From: JABSQH01 sp039194665
GTDB taxonomy: Bacteria > Actinomycetota > Acidimicrobiia > Acidimicrobiales > Ilumatobacteraceae
NCBI GenBank assembly: GCA_039194665.1
Contig: JBCCVW010000018.1
Coordinates: 1-36,364 of the forward strand
Reading direction: 5' to 3'
Length of the DNA stretch: 36,364 nucleotides
Shown: in pieces, positions 1 through 8,517 of the stretch
Numbering within the stretch: position 1 is the first letter of the stretch
Layout of the letters: every line of letters begins with the position of its first letter
Translations under genes and position numbers: made by a program
Notes under the pieces: generated by a model
What the model saw: the letters and a program-made list of their open reading frames with translations, nothing else
Database searches by the model: none
What the model was told of the DNA's origin: nothing

Positions 1-350
1 CGACACAGCACCTCGCGAGTGACGATCTGATTGAACGACTTCACCTCGCGGAACTGCTCACACACTTCGTCGCGTTCGCGGAACGGCACCGCCGACGCTG
101 TCGTCGGCACGGTCATCGATCCGGTAGCGGGAGCGACGTAGCCGGGGATCGGCTGCTCGTCGGAGTTGACGACATCGGCATGCGGCCAGAAACGCGCCCG
201 CACCCCACTCACCGAGTTCGTGGCCGCCGCTGCGGTGCCCGCTTCGACGACCTGGTCGTCGGCCGACGTCACACCGGGGGCGACCACGGCACCCGCCGCG
301 ACTGCGGCGGTTGCCGCAGCCGCGAACACGATTGAACGGGCGGAAGTCAT
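1..350 (-). CDS. Exported protein of unknown function, 3' end outside window
   Basis: Only the first 116 codons lie in the window; the reading frame is still open at base 1. The protein starts MTSARSIVFAAAATAAVAAG and continues with a hydrophobic alanine-rich stretch and a TSADDQ cleavage-like region, so it looks like a Sec signal peptide followed by a mature exported domain. Two cysteines appear near residues 99 and 116. Its ATG shares bases with the TGA of the preceding RHS gene (ATGA overlap at 347-350), so the two are almost certainly translationally coupled. A gene directly behind an RHS toxin-like gene is sometimes an immunity gene, but here the product is itself exported and I recognise no immunity family. 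Function unknown. Confidence 0.75.
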   Translation of the reverse strand, partial: MTSARSIVFAAAATAAVAAGAVVAPGVTSADDQVVEAGTAAAATNSVSGVRARFWPHADVVNSDEQPIPGYVAPATGSMTVPTTASAVPFRERDEVCEQFREVKSFNQIVTREVLC

Positions 351-3300
351 GCCGCCTCCAAGAGGTCGATGGTGTCAGCGGAGTCTGTGGTCGACGGCGC
401 ATCGGCGGGCGGATCAGCCGACTGTGATGCCGTTGGTCCTGGCTCGGGCGCCACGCTCGGTTCGTCGGTGGCGGACAGATCAGTCACCGCGACGAGCCCT
501 GCGGGCGGGTCCGGTTCGGCGTCCGTCTGCGGGTCGGGTTCGGCGTCCGTCTGCGGTGGTTGATCGGCGTCTGCCGGCGGTTCCGGGACGGCGTCTTCCG
601 GGGACTCCGGGACGGCGTCTGCCGGTGACTCCGGGGCGGCGTCTTCCGGGGACTCCGGCATGATGTCCGGCGATTCGACGACCGCGGGCTGGGTCTCGGG
701 CGTGCCGCCGTTCGACTGGTTTGCTTTGTACATCGCATCGAGCAGCGCCCATCCACCCTGCATGAGCGCGCCCAACAAGAGCCCAACCTCGAGCTTGATC
801 ACCTGAGGTCGGAAGGTTCGCCCTGCGCTCTCTGCGACCACCGACAGCTTTCGAGCGACCTTCGTTTCGTTGTAGGCGACCTTGTCCCCGTACCTGGATT
901 TGATCCGGTCGTACGTCTGCTGCCTTCGTATCAGCTTCCTGACAGGCGTCAGCTCCTCCTTATCCAGCGGCTGCGTCTCGGCCGCCATGTACATGTCTTC
1001 GCCGGCGAGCGCGAGCCGCGCAGTGGTGACCGCCGCGTACGCCGTCACAGCGGCAGCCACGGCGTAGGCGATACCGCCGACGATGTCGCCGGTGGCGAAG
1101 CTGGCGACCGAGCGCAGGATGTAGTAGCCCGTGGCCAGGGCGGCGAGCATGGCGCCGGCCATCGTTCCCACCCCGGGAATGATCGAGATGACGCCGATCG
1201 TGATGTCGATGATCGGGTCGATCCAGCTCGGCAGGTTGTGGATCCACGTTGCTGCGTCGTTGAACCACTTCGGCGCGAAGCCGGTGGGGTCGACGAGGTT
1301 GATCGAGTCGCCGTTGACGTAGTTGTACTGCGTACTACCACCGTGGGCCTGAGCGTCGGGGCTGGTGAAGGTGGCGAGTCCGGGGAGATATACGCGCGCT
1401 CCGAAGATGACCAGGTCGGTGTCGAGGTCGAGGGCGTGTCCCTTGTGGTCGCTCTTCCATCCGTACGCCTCGCCGGTGTTCGTCAGCTGCTGGCCGTCGG
1501 GGTCGTACAGGGTCGGCTGGTTCGTGGCCGCGGCTCCCGCATGGTTAGTGGTGAACCAGATGTCGCCATTGGTGGTGGTGAAGGTCCACGTCGTGTCGTC
1601 GTCGGCGACGACGTTGACCGTCACCCCTCCCGGCAGGCTGAAGCGCTGGCCGACTACGCCGTGCTCGTCGTCGAGCATCACACCGGCGGTGCTGTAACGG
1701 ATGGTCGTCGGCAGTGCTCCGGTCGGTGTCGTGGTTTGCTCGATGATTGTGCCGTCGGCGGTGCGCACGAGGTCGATCGCCTGCTGCGTGTCGCTGGCAC
1801 GCATCAGGTGGTCGCGGACGTCGTACTCCAGCTGCAAGTCGCCGTAGCCCACGATGTTCCCGTCCACCACGTCGAGGTACTCGTCGTTCGTGACGACGTC
1901 GCCCTCGGCGTCGATGGTCTGCACTTGGCGGGTCGGCGCTCCGTTGGCGTCGTAGCACGTGGTGGTCGTGGTGGTGTCGCCGTTGATCACGGCCTCGCTG
2001 TAGGCGCGGGCGCCGTCGAGTGCTGCCCCGGTGTCAGGGCAGGTGCCGTCGGGATAGGTAGAGGTGTAGGTCCAGTGGGCATCGATCGGTGCGTCACCGG
2101 TCAGTGCCAAGGTGGCGTCGGTGAGCGCACCGCTGGATGGGTCGTAGCCGTAGGTGAACGTCGCATCTGCGCCGGGAGCGCTCACCCGATGCTCGAGCAG
2201 CCGTCCCGAGTGGGGTGACGACGTGATGCTCTCGCTCCACGTTTCGCCGCTCTCGTTGGTGTACACGGTGTCGGCCGTGCCGGTCACCCCGTCGTAGCTG
2301 ATCGCCGCGTTGACACCATTGCCGTAGGCGATCCCGGTGATCCGCCCTGCTTGATCACGGCCGGTGATGCGCGCCGTATTGACGCTGCCGTCGATCGCCA
2401 CGACATGCTGTTCGACGAGTCCATCGCGGTCCCAGGTCTGGGTCGTCGTCGTCACCTCGCCGAGCGGGGTGGTGCTGGTGATCGTGGTGGGGTTGCCAAG
2501 CAGGTCGTAGGTCGTGTCGCTCGTGACACCCGCGGTGTCGGTGTAGCTCACCGTTCGCCCGAGCAGATCGACGGTGTGCGAGGTGACGTACTCGTCAACC
2601 CCGATCGTGACGACCGAGTCGGTGCGCATCGGGTCGCCGTCCGCGCCGTGGATGTACGACGTGTTGCGTTCGGGAGCGACACCATTCCCGGCGGCGAATA
2701 CCCGCTCGGTGCGGCCGCGATCGTCGAACACCAATGCTTCACTCACGACGCCGTCCACCTCGGTTGCGACCGCCCGCCCGCGCTCGTCGTAGATCGTCGT
2801 GTGGATGGACCCGTCGCCGACCTGGAGCCGCTTGCGCGCTCCGGCCTGCACCAAGTGCTCGCCGGTCAGCGGATGCTCGGCGCGCTCGCTCGAGCCCCAG
2901 TAGTCCAGCGTCGTCGTCAGACCCGACGGACGGGTGATGCTCGTCGTTCGTCGCCACTGATCGTTTGCAGGATCGGCCGGCTCGTACCCCAGGTGCACGA
3001 AGGCTTCCCCAGCTCGGGTGTACGAGCCGATCTCGCCGGACGCTTCGTCGGTGTACACGGTTGCCTCGTCGACGCTCATCGGGCTGTCACCGGACCGGTA
3101 CTGCTCGGTGCTCGATTCCATCGTTGGCAGGTCATGCCCGGTCATCGAGTCGAACTCGACGGGTGTCCACGTGTCGCCATCGGTCGAGTGCTCGATCGCC
3201 AGTTGCGTCGAGTCTTGTCCCGCGGGCAGTTCGACCTCGATCACCAGTGCTACCCGTCCAGGTTCGGCGACGTCGATCTGGCAGGCCTCGTCGAGGCCGC

Positions 3301-5299
3301 ATGTGCTCCCGTCGAAGAACAGGGTCGCCGACGTCTCGTCAGCGCCTTCGGCGCCGAGTCGGAAGTAGCTCGTTCCGGCATCCACGCGTGGATCCCCGGT
3401 GGCCGTGAATCCCCAGCCGGCCGAGACATCGACCGGCGCGGGCGCGGTGACCGTGTCGTCGGTCAGCAGGCGCATGGCCACCGTCCCCGACGTCGAGCGA
3501 TCGGAGAACGAAGCGACCATGCCGGCGCCGGCGCCCGCCACTTTGGTCGTGGTTGCGACGCGGTCGGCGTACTCGGGAAGCGGGGCTCCGCCAGGAGCGA
3601 ACCAGCTCGCCGGTGCGGGCCCGTAGGTCACCGTCGTCGACGAATCGGCGTCGTGCACGTAGCTCGTTTGCGCACCGGTCGGGTCGATCCATCCGTAGGC
3701 GACACCGTCGTCGTCGTAGAGGTTGGTCGCCGGCGCCCGGCCAGCGACCACCTGGGTCTGCATCCGTAGGTCGTGCTCGTCGTAGGTGACTGTCAACGCT
3801 TCGACCGGGCCATTCTCGCCGTGGACGAAGACCATCGAGGTGTGCGGACCGTACTCATACGACCGCGATCCGCGAGCCGCGCCCTCCGTCGCCGCCGGCT
3901 CGGTCACGGTCGCGACCTGACCATCAGGGCCATAGGCCAGTTCCCACAGCACCGAGGTGTCGTCGGCGCGCACAGCAGCGGCCACGGTGTCGGCTGCGAT
4001 CGGCTCGCGAATCGCGACCAATCGACCGGTCTCATCCCACGCCATGTCGGTCGTCGCGCCCGCGGTCTCGATCCGGGCCAACCGTCCATCGAGGTAGGCG
4101 AGGTTGGTCACCGTGCCATCGACGCCGGTCACGCTCGCCAGGCGTGGCGCCTCGGCGTCCTCGTCGAATCCGGCCGGCGGCTCCACGCCGAAGTCGCCCA
4201 GATAGCCAAACGTGACGGTCTGCCCCGTGGCCGCATCGGTGATCGACCGCAGCACCCCGCCACTGGCCTCGATCGACACATCGGACACGACCGTTCCATC
4301 GGGTGCGGTCACCTCGACCCCGGCCAATTCGCCATTGGCCGCAAACGTCGACACGGTGTTTCCGTCGATGACCATCCATCCGGAACCACTGACGACCAGT
4401 TCCGGATAGAGGAACGGCACCTCGGCACCGTCGATCGTCGGTGGCTGGTACACACCGTCGGCATCGCGCTCGTACCGGATCGTCGTTCCGTCCAGTCGGT
4501 GCACGCGCACGACGTCGTTGCCGAACCTCTCGACACGCTCAAACGAGATGTGCTCCATCACCGGGCCCGCCAGGGTCCACCCCGACGGCAAGAACAGCTC
4601 GTTCGAGGCGCCCGGGGCTGTGTACGCCAGCGTCAGGTTCTCGCCGCGCGCGGTCACCGCCGCGTCGGTCGTGACGAACGGAGCCCCGGTGGCCAAGCCG
4701 ACCGATATCGGGCCCACATCGTCCATCGGTTGGTCCGAGGCGCGCTGCAGATCGACGAGGAAGCGACTCCACTCCTGGGTCTGGCCGTCGGCCCCGACCA
4801 CGGTCCACGCATATGTGTGGCCGTGCCGCAGCGGGACGTCGACGTCCGGATCCGGCACGAACGTCGCGTCGGGACCGGAATGTGAAGCGACGATCTCTGC
4901 GGTTCCGCCGTCCCCACTCACGTCGTACAACTGGAAGTGATAGTCCCCGTTGCCGTCTGGATCGATCTCGGCCCGCAACACGGGGCGAATCGTCGAAGTC
5001 ACGCAGGTCGAACCGAGACACGAGACCTCCCCCACCCCATCCCGGCGCAACACCGTGCCACCGGGATCGGACGACACGAGCGGCGGCAGGTCGGCCGCCG
5101 CCGACCAATCGACCCCGGCAACTCCAGCGGACGCCAAGGACACCGCCGGCGTCATCAACACACCCGATGCAGCCGCCAGCAATGCGGCGACCACCAGGGC
5201 TGCCACGCTGCGCACGCCGCGGGAATGTGAAGTCGTCTGTACAGGGGTACGCGGCGCTGGAGATGGCCGCACGGGGTCGAGGTCTTTTGCAACTGGCAT
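347..5299 (-). CDS. Secreted RHS/YD-repeat protein with variable C-terminal domain
   Basis: About 1650 residues. The chosen ATG at 5299 precedes MPVAKDLDPV and a hydrophobic signal/anchor segment (RSVAALVVAALLAAASGVL, about residues 29-47). The frame stays open to 5494, but that part looks non-coding and contains strong RNA structure. The body is full of YD-type repeats (YDERGRAV, YDLLGNPT, YDANGAPT, YDVRDHL). The RHS core ends with the typical GARVYLPGLATFTSPD and YNYVNGDSINLVDPTGF motifs near residue 1340. Then come about 310 different residues: glycine-rich hydrophobic stretches (WIDPIIDITIGVISIIPGVG), a basic segment, and a Pro/Glu/Asp repeat tail. This layout, a conserved RHS shell plus a unique C-terminus, is that of polymorphic toxins or surface adhesins. 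No known toxin motif was recognised, so toxicity is inference. It is followed by an ATGA-coupled exported protein. Confidence 0.9.
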   Translation of the reverse strand: MPVAKDLDPVRPSPAPRTPVQTTSHSRGVRSVAALVVAALLAAASGVLMTPAVSLASAGVAGVDWSAAADLPPLVSSDPGGTVLRRDGVGEVSCLGSTCVTSTIRPVLRAEIDPDGNGDYHFQLYDVSGDGGTAEIVASHSGPDATFVPDPDVDVPLRHGHTYAWTVVGADGQTQEWSRFLVDLQRASDQPMDDVGPISVGLATGAPFVTTDAAVTARGENLTLAYTAPGASNELFLPSGWTLAGPVMEHISFERVERFGNDVVRVHRLDGTTIRYERDADGVYQPPTIDGAEVPFLYPELVVSGSGWMVIDGNTVSTFAANGELAGVEVTAPDGTVVSDVSIEASGGVLRSITDAATGQTVTFGYLGDFGVEPPAGFDEDAEAPRLASVTGVDGTVTNLAYLDGRLARIETAGATTDMAWDETGRLVAIREPIAADTVAAAVRADDTSVLWELAYGPDGQVATVTEPAATEGAARGSRSYEYGPHTSMVFVHGENGPVEALTVTYDEHDLRMQTQVVAGRAPATNLYDDDGVAYGWIDPTGAQTSYVHDADSSTTVTYGPAPASWFAPGGAPLPEYADRVATTTKVAGAGAGMVASFSDRSTSGTVAMRLLTDDTVTAPAPVDVSAGWGFTATGDPRVDAGTSYFRLGAEGADETSATLFFDGSTCGLDEACQIDVAEPGRVALVIEVELPAGQDSTQLAIEHSTDGDTWTPVEFDSMTGHDLPTMESSTEQYRSGDSPMSVDEATVYTDEASGEIGSYTRAGEAFVHLGYEPADPANDQWRRTTSITRPSGLTTTLDYWGSSERAEHPLTGEHLVQAGARKRLQVGDGSIHTTIYDERGRAVATEVDGVVSEALVFDDRGRTERVFAAGNGVAPERNTSYIHGADGDPMRTDSVVTIGVDEYVTSHTVDLLGRTVSYTDTAGVTSDTTYDLLGNPTTITSTTPLGEVTTTTQTWDRDGLVEQHVVAIDGSVNTARITGRDQAGRITGIAYGNGVNAAISYDGVTGTADTVYTNESGETWSESITSSPHSGRLLEHRVSAPGADATFTYGYDPSSGALTDATLALTGDAPIDAHWTYTSTYPDGTCPDTGAALDGARAYSEAVINGDTTTTTTCYDANGAPTRQVQTIDAEGDVVTNDEYLDVVDGNIVGYGDLQLEYDVRDHLMRASDTQQAIDLVRTADGTIIEQTTTPTGALPTTIRYSTAGVMLDDEHGVVGQRFSLPGGVTVNVVADDDTTWTFTTTNGDIWFTTNHAGAAATNQPTLYDPDGQQLTNTGEAYGWKSDHKGHALDLDTDLVIFGARVYLPGLATFTSPDAQAHGGSTQYNYVNGDSINLVDPTGFAPKWFNDAATWIHNLPSWIDPIIDITIGVISIIPGVGTMAGAMLAALATGYYILRSVASFATGDIVGGIAYAVAAAVTAYAAVTTARLALAGEDMYMAAETQPLDKEELTPVRKLIRRQQTYDRIKSRYGDKVAYNETKVARKLSVVAESAGRTFRPQVIKLEVGLLLGALMQGGWALLDAMYKANQSNGGTPETQPAVVESPDIMPESPEDAAPESPADAVPESPEDAVPEPPADADQPPQTDAEPDPQTDAEPDPPAGLVAVTDLSATDEPSVAPEPGPTASQSADPPADAPSTTDSADTIDLLEAA
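513..656 (-). repeat. 24-bp tandem repeats coding the Pro/Glu-rich tail
   Basis: Three near-identical 24-bp units lie at 585-608, 609-632 and 633-656 and encode PESPEDAA/PESPADAV-like octapeptides. A second pair of 24-bp units sits at about 513-560 and encodes QTDAEPDP. The unit length is a multiple of three, so copy number can change without breaking the frame. The tail is probably an extended, wall-spanning or low-complexity stalk. Confidence 0.85.
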
Positions 5300-5358
5300 G
5301 CATCGATCATCACGCCAACGACTCCACGGTGTCCTGAGAGCACGCCAAGGAATCTTTC

Positions 5359-5455
5359 GGACTTCAACTGGACTCGCGGGCTTGTTGTAGCGCCCAACGC
5401 CAGTCGGTGTAGACGGAACTTTGTTCCCCTTTCCTAAAGGCAGCTTGAAGCCCGC
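5359..5455 (-). ncRNA. Structured leader with alternative helices upstream of the RHS gene
   Basis: This is part of the 346-bp gap 5300-5645. On the minus strand, GGGCTTCAA (5445-5453) can pair with TTGAAGTCC (5359-5367; 9 bp with one G-U). The overlapping GCGGGCTT (5448-5455) can pair perfectly with AAGCCCGC (5376-5383). The two helices exclude each other. Inside are two adjacent perfect hairpins: CCTTTAGGAAAGG (5428-5440) and GGAACAAAGTTCC (5415-5427). The element ends about 60 nt before the RHS start codon. It resembles no riboswitch class whose core motifs I can recall. A cis-regulatory RNA is plausible but unproven. Confidence 0.45.
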
Positions 5456-5520
5456 CTGGCGCCGTCCCAGCGTTGTGCGACCGGGCTGTCGCATGGGTCC
5501 GCGGCTGCACGGTGGCGCTT

Positions 5521-5549
5521 GAGTTGGGTGCTGTGGGGCGATACAACTC
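5521..5549. promoter_or_regulatory. Inverted repeat between TetR and RHS genes
   Basis: GAGTTG (5521-5526) and CAACTC (5544-5549) form a 6-bp inverted repeat separated by 17 bp. It could be a regulator site or a hairpin after the TetR gene. No T-tract follows. Weak evidence. Confidence 0.25.
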
Positions 5550-5645
5550 GACGGGTGCAGGCACCGGCGCCTGGACGACGCGCGGGTCGCAACAGCCCCA
5601 GAATCAGCCCGACCGAATGAGCCGGCAGGGCCCTGTGAGCGCGCG

Positions 5646-6293
5646 TTACGTGCTGGTCGGGGCCAGGGTGTGTTCGATTCCGGTGAGCACGACCTCGAGG
5701 CGACGTCGGAAGAGCGGTTCAGGATCGCCGACCACCATTGCGCTCATGGCCTCGGCCAGTGGAGCATCGAGCGGCGCTGACCAGTCGGTTGCGAGTTGAT
5801 GAAGGTCGTCGTCGCTCTGGTCGTGGATTCGGCTACTGCGGTTGGCGGAGTCGGCGGCGAGGTCGTACACGATGTCGAGTGCGAGCAACGCGTTGTCGGT
5901 GGTGAAGCCGAGACCAACAAGATGGGCGTGCGCTTGGGCGAAGCGCTGTTGGTAGGCGGTGGGCACTCGGTTGGTTTCGTCGACCGCGCGGTAGATGCCC
6001 GGGTGGGCGCGGATCGTGCTCCAGGTGCGCCTGGCTTCCTCGGTGAGGAAGCGTCGCCAGTCGTTGGCCAATTCGGTGCTCGCGGTGCGCTCGCTGACGA
6101 GGTCGGCGGCGGCGATGATGAGGTCGGCCTTGTCGTCGACGTGGGTGTACAGGGCGCTCGGGGCAACGCCGAGCCGCGCGGCGACGGCGCCGATGCTGAG
6201 CTTGTCGAAGCCGACCTCGATCGCGGCATCGGCGATCTGCCGGCGCGAGATGCGCGGTTTGGGTCCGGGGGTGCGGCCTGATCGGGACGTCAC
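5646..6293 (-). CDS. TetR family transcriptional regulator
   Basis: 215 residues. The N-terminal helix-turn-helix spans about residues 17-60 (ISRRQIADAAIEVGFDKLSI, then VAARLGVAPSALYTHVDDKA, the recognition region). The longer C-terminal ligand/dimer region (ERTASTELANDW to the end) resembles the TetR_C type found in drug- and metabolite-sensing members. It is divergent from the binding-protein operon starting at 6529, and a Fur/Zur-like box lies in the shared 235-bp spacer, so this regulator may control that operon or the RHS gene downstream of it. The effector cannot be deduced. Confidence 0.88.
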   Translation of the reverse strand: MTSRSGRTPGPKPRISRRQIADAAIEVGFDKLSIGAVAARLGVAPSALYTHVDDKADLIIAAADLVSERTASTELANDWRRFLTEEARRTWSTIRAHPGIYRAVDETNRVPTAYQQRFAQAHAHLVGLGFTTDNALLALDIVYDLAADSANRSSRIHDQSDDDLHQLATDWSAPLDAPLAEAMSAMVVGDPEPLFRRRLEVVLTGIEHTLAPTST

Positions 6294-6333
6294 GGCGCCA
6301 GCGCGTCCGGGGCTTGACGCGACCAGCGCGAAT

Positions 6334-6348
6334 AGAGAATCATGTTCG
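6334..6348 (-). promoter_or_regulatory. Fur/Zur-like box
   Basis: The minus-strand sequence CGAACATGATTCTCT agrees with the remembered actinobacterial Zur consensus TGAAAATGATTTTCA at 11 of 15 positions. It lies about 180 bp before the binding-protein operon and 41 bp before the TetR start. Fur, Zur or another family member could bind here. Inference from similarity only. Confidence 0.4.
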
Positions 6349-6528
6349 GTATTGTGTTTGGTCTACTTGATACGCGGCGTTCTCGGCGCCGCCCTACCTG
6401 TTCGGTGCTGTCGACCGTAGCGGGATCGTGCTGGCGGGGCTGCTGGGCCGGGCGGTGCGGAACGTTGATCAATCACGCCCCTTCGGATCCCTCACGCCAT
6501 CTCACCGAGCAACAGGAGCTGACACCCC

Positions 6529-7641
6529 ATGCGCCACCCCCGCCGGCCCAGCCGGGCGATCGCCGCAGCACTGAGCGCTGCCTTCATCGTTGCGGCCTGC
6601 GGTGACGATGCCGATCCCGTGGCCGACACTGCGAACGACGGCACGGTCACGACGACCAGCGACGACACAGGTGCGGTTGGCAACGAGGCCGACGAGCCAA
6701 CCGAGGGCACAACCGTCGAGCAGGCGCCGACCGAGACAACACCGACCAATGAGACGCCGGTTGCCACGGCGACGAGCGAGGCCGGTGTACTCGACGATCA
6801 GGTGCTGGTGGACATGACCGACAGCGTCTTCGACTTCGCGACCTTCGGGATCGTGCCGGCCGGCAACATCTATGGGAGCGCGTTCGCTCCCGTCGTGTTC
6901 GACCAGATCGAGAACGTCGACCAGGCGGTGGTTGACGCCATCTTGGCGACACCTGACATCACCGCCGGCGCCGAGCTCAATCGTGAGGCGCTGGCCGCCG
7001 CCGAGCCCGACCTGATCCTGCTCAGCCCAACGTTCGAGGCGGTCTACAACACGAGCCAGGACGAACTCGAACAGATCGCACCCGTCCAGATGATCGATGA
7101 GGAAGTCTCATGGCAAGAACGCACCCGTCTCGTCGCCGAACTCGCCGGCCGTGAAGACGAGGCCGAGGAACGCATCGAGGCGATCGACGACAAATTGAAC
7201 GAGCTCGAGCAGCGCGTCGCTGAGGCCGATTTGACCGGCACGACCGTTTCGATCCTGCGTGTGCTGGGCGACGACGTCTGGGCGTTCACGCAGCAGTCGA
7301 CCGCCGCGATGTTCGCCGAGCGCATCGGGTTCGTCCTGCCGCCGGCCCAGCAACAGAACCAGCCGGAGGCATCGCCATTCCAGGACTACGTGGCGTTGAT
7401 CCCGCTGTCGGCTGAGGAGTTCGGCGACCATGCCGGCGACTTCGTGATCGTTGCCGTGAACGCACCGGTCGACGACCCGTCGACGGCATTCACCTCGCCG
7501 GTGGTGGCGGAGCTGATTCCGGCGCTCGGACAGGGTGCGGCGATCGATGTTCCGTGGTTCCTGTGGGCGCTCAACAGCATCGTCGGAGTCGAACAGATGG
7601 TGCAGGACCTCGAGGCCGTCGTCGATGAGCTCACCTCGTAG
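6529..7641 (+). CDS. Siderophore/metal-chelate ABC transporter substrate-binding lipoprotein
   Basis: 370 residues, preceded by a CAGGAG ribosome-binding site. The N-terminus is a lipoprotein signal ending in the lipobox IVAAC with Cys24 as the anchor. A 60-residue Asp/Thr/Glu-rich linker follows, then a Peripla_BP_2 (FecB/BtuF-like) fold: FDFATFGIVPAGNIYG opens the first lobe, EPDLILLSPTFEAVYN is the typical first-lobe core, and a long helix with EDEAEERIEAIDDKLNELEQ bridges to the second lobe. It would bind a ferric siderophore, cobalamin or similar chelate outside the membrane. The matching permease and ATPase are not in this window. Two downstream genes appear co-transcribed. An upstream Fur/Zur-like box at 6334-6348 suggests metal control. 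Confidence 0.85.
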   Translation: MRHPRRPSRAIAAALSAAFIVAACGDDADPVADTANDGTVTTTSDDTGAVGNEADEPTEGTTVEQAPTETTPTNETPVATATSEAGVLDDQVLVDMTDSVFDFATFGIVPAGNIYGSAFAPVVFDQIENVDQAVVDAILATPDITAGAELNREALAAAEPDLILLSPTFEAVYNTSQDELEQIAPVQMIDEEVSWQERTRLVAELAGREDEAEERIEAIDDKLNELEQRVAEADLTGTTVSILRVLGDDVWAFTQQSTAAMFAERIGFVLPPAQQQNQPEASPFQDYVALIPLSAEEFGDHAGDFVIVAVNAPVDDPSTAFTSPVVAELIPALGQGAAIDVPWFLWALNSIVGVEQMVQDLEAVVDELTS

Positions 7642-7737
7642 GCCGGCATGCCCGCTGACGACGTTGACCTCACCACCGCTCCGTCCCACCGTTCGAGCGG
7701 CGTGCGTCGCTCTTCGACACACGCGAGGTAGCAACCC

Positions 7738-8517
7738 ATGACGACGCGATCTGAACGAGACGAACTGACGGCCGCGTGGGCCGACTACTGGACTGAAGAG
7801 GCCCAGATTTGGGACACCTCCCCCGGCGGCTCGGTGCTCGCCGGGGTGGAGCGTGACGCCTGGATCGCAGCCCTACGACAGCGAGTACCGGCGGCCGCGA
7901 GCGATGTGGTCGATCTTGGTACCGGAACCGGCGAGCTCGCAGGTCTGCTGGTGGAGATGGGACATCGTGTGACCGCCGTCGATTTCGCTGCGGGCATGCT
8001 GGCCAAAGCCAGAGCGAAAGCACGCTCGACGTCAGCAGCACCGATGTTTCTGCTCGGCGACGCTGCCGCGCCGCCGATCCCGCCGGGGACGATCGACGTC
8101 GTCGTGAATCGTTGGGTTCTGTGGACCATGCCCGACCCGACGCAGGCGCTCGCGGCGTGGCGTCGGCTGCTGCGACCCGGCGGCCGCCTGGTCGTGTTCG
8201 ACAGTTGGTGGTGGGTGGAGGAGTGGCGGAGCGACCCCGACTTCCGACCAATGCCCACCGTTGGTGGCGACAGAGGCGGCCACGCGATGCCACAGGGTCT
8301 CGAGCTGCCACTGCGGGAGGTCGCGTCGGTGCAGGAGATCGAGCAGATGGCACGGCGCGCAGGCTTCGAGCAGGTGTCCATCGATCGTGCCGACGCGATC
8401 GAGCGGGCCTGGCAACGCGACCACTCGGGGTCGATCATGGAAGGCGTACCGCTGCATGTGCTCGTCGCTGCGGCTCCCGACCGCGCCGCCGCCGACACGC
8501 TCGACGAATCGCGATGA
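7738..8517 (+). CDS. Class I SAM-dependent methyltransferase
   Basis: 259 residues. The SAM-binding motif I is VVDLGTGTGELAG (residues 57-69), followed by the acidic strand end VTAVDFAAGM and the Methyltransf_11-type post-motif VNRWVLWTMPDP. RLLRPGGRLVVFDSWWW is the usual motif III loop. The C-terminal part (EWRSDPDFRPMPTV) carries substrate-specific insertions. It follows the chelate-binding lipoprotein by 96 bp with an upstream GAGGT ribosome-binding site, and its TGA overlaps the ATG of the next gene. The context suggests modification of a small molecule taken up or made for metal acquisition, but the substrate is unknown. Confidence 0.88.
   Translation: MTTRSERDELTAAWADYWTEEAQIWDTSPGGSVLAGVERDAWIAALRQRVPAAASDVVDLGTGTGELAGLLVEMGHRVTAVDFAAGMLAKARAKARSTSAAPMFLLGDAAAPPIPPGTIDVVVNRWVLWTMPDPTQALAAWRRLLRPGGRLVVFDSWWWVEEWRSDPDFRPMPTVGGDRGGHAMPQGLELPLREVASVQEIEQMARRAGFEQVSIDRADAIERAWQRDHSGSIMEGVPLHVLVAAAPDRAAADTLDESR

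Noticed and set aside
1238..2218. 326-codon plus-strand open frame inside the RHS gene
   Set aside because: It is antisense to a clear RHS protein; its composition is a mirror of GC-rich codons, with no motif or ribosome-binding site.
2351..4885. Two long plus-strand frames inside the RHS gene
   Set aside because: Arg/Val/His-rich mirror translations of the opposite strand; no recognisable domains.
5300..5494. N-terminal extension of the RHS protein to 5494
   Set aside because: The frame is open, but the extra 65 residues lack signal-peptide character, the signal starts after the ATG at 5299, and the DNA holds strong RNA hairpins instead.
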